64,000 nucleotides of DNA. It comes from CAMCXE01 sp046347475. GTDB lineage: Bacteria; Pseudomonadota; Gammaproteobacteria; Pseudomonadales; Cellvibrionaceae. Shown piece after piece: positions 1 to 8,300 of the stretch. Within the stretch, counting starts at the first letter, position 1, and every line of letters begins with the position of its first letter. A model generated the notes under the pieces. The model saw only the letters and a program-made list of their open reading frames with translations. It made no database searches and was not told the DNA's origin. The stretch spans positions 62,001-126,000 of the forward strand of contig JAXMGD010000003.1 of the NCBI GenBank assembly GCA_046347475.1. The letters are read 5' to 3'. The translations under genes were made by a program, and so were the position numbers.

Positions 1-102
1 CAGGGGCAGTTGTTTTTCCGGCAAGAGGCGTAAATCGGCGGGGCTTTCCAGGCTATCGAGGAGGGGCGTTAAAGGCCGTTGCAGAGGTATTTGTTCAAAC
101 AT
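1..102 (-). CDS. dxs: 1-deoxy-D-xylulose-5-phosphate synthase, N-terminal end (partial)
   Basis: The frame reads from an ATG at 102 and runs off the left edge, so only 34 residues are visible. They include IPLQRPLTPLLD followed by SPADLRLLPEKQLP. This matches the conserved start of Dxs, in which an 'IPxxRPxTPLLD' stretch precedes a 'LRxLxExxL' helix. Dxs condenses pyruvate and glyceraldehyde 3-phosphate with thiamine diphosphate in the first step of the MEP isoprenoid pathway in the cytoplasm. No catalytic part can be checked because the gene is truncated by the window. It points away from the diguanylate cyclase that begins 204 bp to the right. Confidence 0.8.
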   Translation of the reverse strand, partial: MFEQIPLQRPLTPLLDSLESPADLRLLPEKQLPL

Positions 103-305
103 GAGGCAGTACACACATAGGATAGACCCCAGCCTGGCCTGGGCAGCCGGTCATTGTATGTGGCAGGTGCGGGCATGGGAAGTTGAAAACCGGCCAAGCG
201 CTGATTAATCGCCGTTTTGCAGCGCCGGGCTGCGCCAGAGCCTGAGAATATTCCCGCAGTGGCCTACACTTTAGGCACCTTAAGAATTTTCGGAAAGCAC
301 GAGCC

Positions 306-1964
306 ATGACGGATGCGCCCAATGCCTGGCGGGAGAAATACCTGGATGCCCTGGATGAACACGAGCGCCTGGAGGCGCGCCTGGATGAATGCCAGAGCGC
401 CCTGCGGCGGGCCTATATCCACCTAAGCGCGGCGGTTTCCGGGCAGAACTCCGAGCTGGATACCGCCCTATTGCAGGCGCGGGACCGCTTAAAACCCGGC
501 GCCAAAAGCGACTTTAGCGCCGCCCTGCAAAAAGTGGAAAAACACCTGGAGACGCTGGAAACCTTTCAGGCCCAGCAGAAGAACCTGGGCCTTAGCGCCC
601 TGTTAAATGCCTGCCACAGCCTGCGCCGCCTGCGCTTGCCCAAGCCGACGCTGCAGCAGCTCAACCAATTCATTCAGCGCCTGGAGCGGGAGATCACCAA
701 CCCGGCCGTGCTCGCCCGCGCTTTGGAAGACTGGCAACAACTGCTGGAGCAGGCCCTGGCCGCAGCCGCCCTGCCCGATGTCAGCCTCTGGCAGCGCCTG
801 CGCGGTGGGCGCCGCCTACCGGCGGATGAGCCCCCCGCGCAGAGCGATTTTTACCAGACCATTCCAGCCGCCCCCGCCCAGGCCACTGCCGAACCTGAGT
901 TACAGCTGGATGACTTCACCAATAAATCCCAGGTGCCTATCGACCAACAGCCGGTGGCCGAGCATATAGCGGCGGTGCTGCAACAGCTGCTGGATTTGCT
1001 CAACCCCACCGAAAACCTCCTGCCCCGCGTCACCGACCTGCGCGAGCGCATCGATGGGGGCCTGAGCTGGCAACAACTGGGCGAAGCCTTGGAAGAATTG
1101 CGCGACCTTTTCTCCCAGGCCTCCTCCTCGCTGGACAGCGAACTGACCGATTACCTAGAGCGGGTGAACGACGATTTGGCGCAAATCTGCCAACAGTTGG
1201 GCAATGTACTGGCGGTGAGCAGCCAGTCCACAGCCCTGGCAGAACCCCTCAATCAATTGGCGCAGAGTGTTAAAAACGCCACCGATTTAGAGAGCCTCAA
1301 GCGGGAGGTAAGCGCCCAAATCTCCGGCATTCACTCGGCCTTGCGCCAGCTGGCCAACCCCTGGCAGGAAGAACTGCCGAAGCTGCTCGAGCGCCTGCAA
1401 GTGATGGAGCAGCAGTCCCAGCACACCCAAAAACTGCTGGAGCGCGAGCGCCTGCGCGCCACCTTCGACAGCCTCACCGAACTGCCCAACCGGGAGGCCT
1501 TTAACCAGCGCATCAAGCTCGAATGGCAGCGCTACAAACGCTACGGCCAAGGCTTAACCCTGGCCATTTGCGACATAGACCACTTCAAACGCTTCAACGA
1601 CCAGTTCGGCCACCAGGTGGGCGATAGGGTATTAAAACTGGTGAGTAAAGCCCTGGCCAAACGCCTGCGGGAAGTGGACTTTGTGGCCCGCTACGGCGGC
1701 GAGGAGTTTGTGGTGATTCTGCCTCAAACGCCTCTGCCCAACGCCTTAAAAACCCTCGATAAAATCCGCGCCGCCATAGCGGGTCTCGCCTTTCGCTTTC
1801 GCGATGAACCAGTGAACATCAGCCTCTCCTTTGGCTTGGCCTTTAGCCTGGATGCCGAGAGCGCCAGCGAGCTGTTTGCCCGCGCCGATGAAGCCCTCTA
1901 CGCCGCCAAAAGCGCTGGCCGCAACTGCTGTAAAACCTGGAGCAAACCAACCGGTGCCCAGTAG
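306..1964 (+). CDS. Soluble diguanylate cyclase with long coiled-coil N-terminus
   Basis: The 552-residue protein has no membrane segment. Residues 1-380 are helical and Leu/Gln/Glu-rich, which suggests a coiled coil. The C-terminal ~170 residues form a GGDEF domain. The active-site loop is GGEEF at residues 464-468, a catalytically competent form, and a product-inhibition I-site RxxD (REVD, 455-458) lies exactly five residues upstream. The protein should therefore make cyclic-di-GMP from two GTP and be feedback-inhibited. Dimerisation through the coiled coil is the likely activation route, but this is inference. No REC, PAS or HAMP domain is visible, so its input signal is unknown. It is divergent from dxs and followed by an unrelated exported protein. 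Confidence 0.9.
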   Translation: MTDAPNAWREKYLDALDEHERLEARLDECQSALRRAYIHLSAAVSGQNSELDTALLQARDRLKPGAKSDFSAALQKVEKHLETLETFQAQQKNLGLSALLNACHSLRRLRLPKPTLQQLNQFIQRLEREITNPAVLARALEDWQQLLEQALAAAALPDVSLWQRLRGGRRLPADEPPAQSDFYQTIPAAPAQATAEPELQLDDFTNKSQVPIDQQPVAEHIAAVLQQLLDLLNPTENLLPRVTDLRERIDGGLSWQQLGEALEELRDLFSQASSSLDSELTDYLERVNDDLAQICQQLGNVLAVSSQSTALAEPLNQLAQSVKNATDLESLKREVSAQISGIHSALRQLANPWQEELPKLLERLQVMEQQSQHTQKLLERERLRATFDSLTELPNREAFNQRIKLEWQRYKRYGQGLTLAICDIDHFKRFNDQFGHQVGDRVLKLVSKALAKRLREVDFVARYGGEEFVVILPQTPLPNALKTLDKIRAAIAGLAFRFRDEPVNISLSFGLAFSLDAESASELFARADEALYAAKSAGRNCCKTWSKPTGAQ

Positions 1965-2089
1965 GCAAGCCAGGTGCAGCGCGCCAGTACACAGTCTTGG
2001 CCTTCAACCCGCGGCTTAACTGGTTAAGCGCCAGGGCTTTTGGCATCATGGCTCGCCACCCCATTCCCACTCAGACTAGGTACTTCACC

Positions 2090-3373
2090 ATGCCGCACAG
2101 CCGCGTCTTAATGCTCCCCTTAAGCCTGGCGCTTTGCCTGCTGCCCCTCAGCCAAGGGCAGGCCGCAGGCTTTGGCATCTACGACGCGCGGGCCATGGCC
2201 ATGGGCGGCGCAGGCACGGGCGTTGGCGACACCCACACCGGGTTTTTCTACAACCCGGCCCTCCTAGCCCTTGGCGAAGAAAATGAAAACCGCGCCCGCA
2301 CCAGCCGCTGGTACTTGCCCATGCTGAGCGTGCAAACCACCCAGGCGAGCCTCGACGCATTGGACATCAGCGACGCCGACCTGGACACCCGCTTGACCGG
2401 CGCCATAGACGCCTTTAACCAAGCCACCGGCCGCGATACCGCAAGCAATGCCTTGGCCATCACCAACGAGGCCGACGCCGACATAGACAAACTCACCAAT
2501 CACAACCTTGAGGTGGACGCCTACGCAGGCTACGTGGTGAGTATTCCCAGCGACTATCAAGGCGGCGCCCTCGCCCTCGGCGCCCATGTGGTGGGCGGCG
2601 GCCTCGCCTATGTGGCGCCAGAGGATCGCGCCCTGCTCAACAAATACCGCGACTACTTCACCTACGCCAGCCAAAACGACACCCTCGACGGCGCCCCCCA
2701 CTCGGAGCTGGTGGATGAAACCACCGGCCAGATCGGCAACCCGGTCAACGCCATCACCTCTTATGTAGCCTTTCGCGGCGCGGTGCTCACCGAATTGAGC
2801 GTCTCGGCGGGCAACCTGTGGAGCTTCGGTAAAGCCGACATAGCCCTCGGCATTACCCCTAAAATTGTCAAAGCCCTGGTGTTCGACGAAGAGCGCCGCG
2901 TAGTGAACGACACAGTCACCACCGACACCCAAAACAGCGACCACTACTATGTGGATACCGACATAGGTGTTGTGATGCAGTGGAAGGATACTGTTCGCCT
3001 AGGCGCCAGCATTAAAGACTTGCGCGGCAAAGAATTTACCAGCTCGCGGGGCAACCCAGTGGCCATCAAAGCTAAGCCCCGCATCGGCGGCGCCTACGTC
3101 AATGAGCGCTACAGCCTGGGCCTCGATATAGACCTGGCTAAGAGCAGCGCTTTTGCAGGCGAACTCACCCGCCAGGATTTAAGCCTCGGCGGTGAATACC
3201 GCTGGCGCTCCATCGCCCTGCGCGGTGGCTACCGCTACGACATCAGCGGCAACAACGACGGCAGCTTTAGCCTCGGTGCCGGCCTTATGCTCGGCCGCTG
3301 GGTGGGCGACCTCGCCCTCACCCAAGGCGGCGACAACCTAGCGGCCGCCCTGCAAATTGGCCGTGCGTTTTAA
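2090..3373 (+). CDS. TraF-like (PF13729-type) predicted outer-membrane protein
   Basis: I chose the ATG at 2090 (427 residues) because it starts directly at a signal peptide (MPHSRVLMLPLSLALCLLP... cleaved near GQAAG). An open frame continues upstream to 1997 but adds an unlikely extension. The mature N-terminus, FGIYDARAMAMGGAGTGVG followed by FYNPALLA, is the hallmark of the family annotated 'conjugal transfer protein TraF', which resembles FadL-like beta-barrels. The C-terminus has alternating polar and hydrophobic strands and ends in a terminal Phe, as expected for an outer-membrane barrel. No conjugation gene is nearby, so a role in conjugation is doubtful. Function is unknown. A 226-codon open frame on the opposite strand is a shadow. 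Confidence 0.8.
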   Translation: MPHSRVLMLPLSLALCLLPLSQGQAAGFGIYDARAMAMGGAGTGVGDTHTGFFYNPALLALGEENENRARTSRWYLPMLSVQTTQASLDALDISDADLDTRLTGAIDAFNQATGRDTASNALAITNEADADIDKLTNHNLEVDAYAGYVVSIPSDYQGGALALGAHVVGGGLAYVAPEDRALLNKYRDYFTYASQNDTLDGAPHSELVDETTGQIGNPVNAITSYVAFRGAVLTELSVSAGNLWSFGKADIALGITPKIVKALVFDEERRVVNDTVTTDTQNSDHYYVDTDIGVVMQWKDTVRLGASIKDLRGKEFTSSRGNPVAIKAKPRIGGAYVNERYSLGLDIDLAKSSAFAGELTRQDLSLGGEYRWRSIALRGGYRYDISGNNDGSFSLGAGLMLGRWVGDLALTQGGDNLAAALQIGRAF

Positions 3374-4352
3374 GCCGGCCGCTGTAATGTCCTGCAGTTA
3401 AGAATTCTGGCCTGAGTCTCAGGCCTATTCCTGCCATTCACTTGCCCGCTTCATAGAGTGAGGAATTAGGGCTAAAGGGTGCTCCGATTACTTCCAAGTT
3501 GTGCGTTTTTCACAAGCGCCCGCGTAACCCCCTGTAACTCAGGTGCGGGCTCTATTCCCGCGACGATTTTGGAAGCGTGAAAACCTGGAATTAATCAAAG
3601 GCTCCTTAACTTAAACACATTGCCCCTCCGTGCAGCAAAACAAGCCATAAAATACCCTGAGAGCATCCAATATTGCTGCGTGGCACAGTGAAATGGCTCG
3701 TTGAAACAATTCGCTTGTAATTCTAGTGTCTAATTTTTATGGGATTCGCCGCGTCTTAAGCCTATTAATCTTTAAAAACATGTAGGCAACGAAATGTTTA
3801 ACTAAGAATTTGGATGCACTTAGAATTTCACCCAAAATTGAGCGGTTTGATGCCAAATCGCGAGAGAAAATTATTCGGAAGTTGATTAAAGAAATCTCCG
3901 AAAATTCAATTTTCATGAAAGTTGTGAAGCATTTTGCGCGCGCCCCCAACAAAGTTAGGCAGCAACAATAAGCGACTGATTAAGATAAAAATGCAACAAG
4001 GGCAGCCAAAGGTGACCTTGTGGGCGCCCTCACAGTCTCTTAAGGGGTATTACTATTTACTGGCGACAAACAAAAACGGCCAAGGCCATTTTTCGGCCCT
4101 CAATCAACAATACGAAGATTGATATTTTCAGGAGCCCGTTGAGTTAACGATTGCACCTCGCCTTAGCACCAAAACAATGCGCGCAGAACAATATTCCTAA
4201 ACCAACGCACCCGAAAGGCCCATTTTTTCCGCCGGGATTTTTCACCCGCTCTTCGATCGCCACTAGTAACGGGCTGCATGGCCACATAGGCCGAAGAAAT
4301 CAAATGGCCCAGCTATTGCCTGTTACTTTCGGTAACACAAGAGAGTAACACC
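3374..4352. other. Long intergenic region without a recognised gene
   Basis: These 979 bases contain only short open frames (for example 3737-3952 on minus, 3934-4122 and 4151-4348 on plus) with no convincing start signals or family motifs. Base composition is more AT-rich than in the neighbouring genes from about 3590 to 3970. A near-perfect palindrome (GGCCTGAGTCTCAGGCC, 3410-3426) lies 37 bases after the TraF-like gene and lacks a T-tract. A small stem (TGTTAC/GTAACA) sits just before the PsiE-like gene at about 4320-4336. Nothing else was identified. Confidence 0.5.
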
Positions 4353-4742
4353 ATGAAAACCTTAAGTCGCTATTTTGAATTGCTTTTTTGGGGCACTGCT
4401 GCCTGCCTTATGGCAGTGGCGGCCTACAGCCTAATGCTCAAAGGAATGTACAGCTTATGGCTGGATATTAACGCCATCAAAGAAGTGCTTACCCAAGAGA
4501 TTTTTTTTGCACTCATCACATTTGAGTTATTTCTAATTGCACGCATTAGAATTGAGAAACGCTCAAATGAACACGTGTTGTACCACTTTATATTCATGTC
4601 AACCCTCACTCTGGGCCGGGAAATATTTTTAATTCACAACCTCAGCCTTTGGATTGTTACTGGCTTTGCACTCATGGTGTGCGTGTATGTGTTGTATGGC
4701 TATTGGCGAAGAAAATTTCTATTTCCGATTGTGCCTACTTAG
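4353..4742 (+). CDS. PsiE-like small inner-membrane protein
   Basis: The 129-residue protein has four hydrophobic segments, at about residues 10-30, 47-64, 74-92 and 97-114. It resembles the phosphate-starvation-inducible PsiE family (usual length about 130-150). The family pattern of a membrane helix ending in 'FELFLIARI', then 'YHFIFMSTLTLGREIFLIH', matches the spacing of FE, H, T, R and H in E. coli PsiE. The molecular function of the family is unknown. AGAGAG lies about 7 bases before the ATG. The gene stands alone, with gaps on both sides, and no Pho box was recognised. Its codon use is more AT-rich than most neighbours. Confidence 0.6.
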   Translation: MKTLSRYFELLFWGTAACLMAVAAYSLMLKGMYSLWLDINAIKEVLTQEIFFALITFELFLIARIRIEKRSNEHVLYHFIFMSTLTLGREIFLIHNLSLWIVTGFALMVCVYVLYGYWRRKFLFPIVPT

Positions 4743-5306
4743 CCATAAACACCAGTGTTATTAATGCCCGTTATTAGGTGCCGCTCCATAAGGCGGCCCT
4801 CATTAATCCTGGCTTTTTGGGGTGTATTGATGCCGCCGCAGAAGAACTCCGTATCAGTGCGGGGGGCCTTCTAAGCCCGTTTTTAAAATAGGTAGAGCCG
4901 GTCTTAATAGATCGCATTGAAGTTGGATACCCCTCAATTGGGGCGAAATGGCGCGGGCTGAATTGCCTCTTGCGCTGATTTAAAATAAGCACGCCCCTCG
5001 TTACTTAGAAGCCTGCTGGACCGCCGTGGTGAAAATTCAATTGCCACGGGTTCGCTCATGAACAACCAACGTTAAGATCGACTAAGCCAAATCCTTCTTT
5101 GCCCCAAAATCCGCTCCGTACCATCATTTAGCATATTCACCTTCCAATCGATGCCTCAGTAAAATAGCCCGTCGCAATGCCATTTTTTATTGGGCCGGCC
5201 ATTTGCCCACCAAAGATTAATTGCCTATTCTTTGGGGGATTTTTCTTTAAAGTGGTTCATTATCCAGATAAGCTGACGCCCCCAAAAAATCCTCGGAAGG
5301 TCGATT
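4743..5306. other. Intergenic region upstream of the CheB-CheR fusion gene
   Basis: These 564 bases hold only short open frames (for example 4774-4992 on minus) that look non-coding. No terminator with a T-tract follows the PsiE-like gene. Immediately before the next gene, GGAAGG (5293-5298) is a good ribosome-binding site for the GTG at 5307. I saw no c-di-GMP riboswitch consensus here although the next gene is a c-di-GMP enzyme. Confidence 0.5.
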
Positions 5307-8300
5307 GTGAAAAAATCTAATGTCACAAAGGCAAAAGCGGACTCAAAAGCAAGCAACTACCCCATTCGGCTAGTCGGTATTGGCGCTTCGGCGGGTGGCC
5401 TTGAAGCCTTGAGAGAACTCATGGAATCCCTGCCCGAGGGAGCACCGCTTTCCTACGTGATCGCACAACACGTTTCCCCCACTCATGTCAGTATGCTGTT
5501 AAGTTTACTCTCCCCGATGACCTCACTCAGGGTGATGGACTTAACGGACAATCTAACCCCAGAAGCAGGCTGTGTTTACATCACGCCGCCCAACAAAGAC
5601 GTTGTGGTTAAAAATCGCTCGCTGTGTCTTGCTGAAACACGCTCCTCCATTGGCCCCAAACCCTCCATCAATCGTTTTTTTGAAACCCTAGCTGATGAAT
5701 ACGGCGCGCACTCCATTGGCATCATTTTGTCCGGGACGGGTTCGGACGGTGCTTCAGGCATACGAGCAATTAAAGCCGCAGGCGGCATTACCATTGCGCA
5801 GGAACCAGAGAGCGCCAAATACGATGGCATGCCTAAAGCGGCTATACATACAGGCAGCATTGATTTTATTCTCGAGCCTAAACGTATGGGTTCGGTGTTG
5901 GATCGAATTTTAACGGTGCCCAACGACTTAGCGCACACATTGGAAGCCACCGACCCTACCGAGGATGAATACACTCAAATTTTAAATTTGGTCAGGCAAC
6001 AAGCCTATTTCAAACTGGCCGATTACAAACCCGCGACTATAAAAAGACGCATTGCCCGGCGCATGTCTATCGTTGGGGCGTCGAGTTTAAGCGATTACCT
6101 GCAACACCTTAGAATTCATAAAGACGAATGCAACGCACTTGTAAAAGATACGTTTATTGGTGTTACGGCATTTTTCCGCGATGCAGAGCCCTTTACAGCC
6201 CTTGAACCGATTATTCGCGAATTAGCCCGCAACAGTAATGACACTCAAGTCATTCGCTGCTGGGTACCTGGCTGCTCCTCAGGTGAAGAAGCCTATACCA
6301 TCGCAATGATGATTGACCTAGCACTGACCCAAGTCGGTAAGGCGGGACAGCAATATATTGTGTTTGCATCCGATCTTGACGACGATGCCCTAGAGCGGGG
6401 GCGCACCGCTCTGTACCCACTTAGCGATATTGAAGCAATCCCGAGCATCTATCGGGAGCGTTATATCGAAACTATTGGCGACCACTTTCGTATTATTAAA
6501 CGCATCCGTCACCATATAGTGTTTACCCGGCAAAACGTCATTGAGGACCCGCCGTTCAGTCGCCTCGACCTAATCAGTTGTCGAAATCTGCTCATTTATT
6601 TCACCGCTATAGTACAAAAGCGCGTCTTTGAGGTATTCCATTATGCCCTCAACTCAAAGGGCTGGTTGTTATTAGGCAAGTCTGAAAATGCCGAACAGCA
6701 GGCCGCTTTATTTCAATCAATGGATAAACAAGCGCGCTTATTTAGGCGGCTTGAAGGCGCTGGCCACTACACTATGCCCATCGCGCGCGGCGTACCTACA
6801 CAATTGCAAACAGACAAGCAGAACAACCCCCAAATTACAAAGGTTGCGGCAGATATTGTCAGTATGCGCGTGTTAGAGGAGCTGGCGGAGCGGCATGCAC
6901 CACCCACACTGGTCATCGATGGCGAAGATGCCATCATTCACTTCCAGGGTAATCTCAAACCCTTCCTGCGTTTCCCAAAGGGCCGGGTCGAAATGCGTTT
7001 TTTCGACTTGGTGGACGAGGCCCTGCGGGTTGATCTGCGTGCTTTAGTTTATAGCTGCCGCCGCGATGGGCAATCGGTCGCCAGCGCGCCCCGCCCTATG
7101 GTGATTAATGGCCAACCCACCGCCGTTACTGCCACAGTAAGCCCCTTGGAGCCGGGCTCCAAAGCCCTGTTAATGGTCTCATTTGAAAAATCCACCCAGG
7201 CTAGCACACTGGAAGCAGCCACCGCTCGAGTGGAGGATCGCGATAGTTTAATTGTGCGGGAGTTGGAATTAGAGCTCGCGAATACGCGGGCCCATTTAAA
7301 TGTTGTCGTGGAGGAGCTGGAAACCTCAAATGAGGAACTGCAATCCCTCAATGAGGAACTTCAGTCAGCTAACGAAGAGCTGCAATCTACCAATGAAGAG
7401 ATGCAAACTTCCAATGAAGAATTGCAATCCACCAATGAAGAACTACTCACCGTAAACGAAGAGCTGCAAGTTAAATCGGCCGAATTAGAAGCCACCGCAA
7501 GTGACCTGACGAACGTTAAAGAAAGCCTAACATTTCCTATATTGGTGGTAGACACTCAATTGCGTGTCACGCAAAGCAATGCCCGCTGCACCACCATAAT
7601 CCACCAGGACGGCCCCCTGGAAGGCGCCTCTTTGCACAGCATCCCCTGGAGGGTTGAAGTGCCAGGCTTAAGTACGCACGTTCGGCGGGTCATTAGCGAA
7701 GATAAACCCTATAAAATGGAGGTGCGCGCGGACTCAGATCAGGTCTACTCCCTCCACGTCATGCCCTATCGGCTGGACCGCAACATCATCGCTGGTGCTG
7801 TCTTAGTTTTTGAAGACATTAGCGGGCGTCATAAGGCCGAGCAAGCGCTCGCTGAAAGCGAATTGCGTCTACGCCTAATGATGAGCGCGGTGCGTGACTA
7901 CGCCATCATCATGCTTGACCCTAAAGGCTTCGTTGTATCCTGGAATGAGGGTGCTCAGCGCATTAAAGGCTACAGTGAAGAAGAAGTTATCGGGAAATCC
8001 CATTCCATTTTTTATTCACTCAAAGACCAGGCGGAGGGGAAACCCCTCGCCCTGTTGGCCGAAGCGCGTGATAGTGGCCGGGCAGAAACTCAAGGATGGC
8101 GCATTCGCAAAGATGGCAGCCGCTATTATGCCGATGTAGTGGTGAACAGTATTGTGCGCAACGGCGGGGAGCTCATTGGATTTGCCAAAATCACCCGCGA
8201 TATCACAGAGCGCATGCACGCCGAACAGGCCTTAAGAGCCAGTGAAAGCCGCTTTCGCCAGGTGACCGAGTCTTTGCCGCAAATGATTTGGACCTGCACA

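Noticed and set aside
2264..2944. 226-codon open frame antisense to the TraF-like gene
   Set aside because: It is explained by GC-rich codon use of the plus-strand gene, lacks a ribosome-binding site and has low-complexity Gly/Val content.
3934..4122. Short plus-strand frame with a GTTAGGC motif (3954-3960) that could suggest an attC site
   Set aside because: No opposing RYYYAAC-type end or nested stems were found, and no cassette-like gene adjoins; likely chance.
7300..7480. DNA-level tandem repeats inside the giant signalling gene
   Set aside because: They encode the heptad 'NEELQS/T' coiled coil common to CheB-CheR-PAS proteins, so they are coding repeats.
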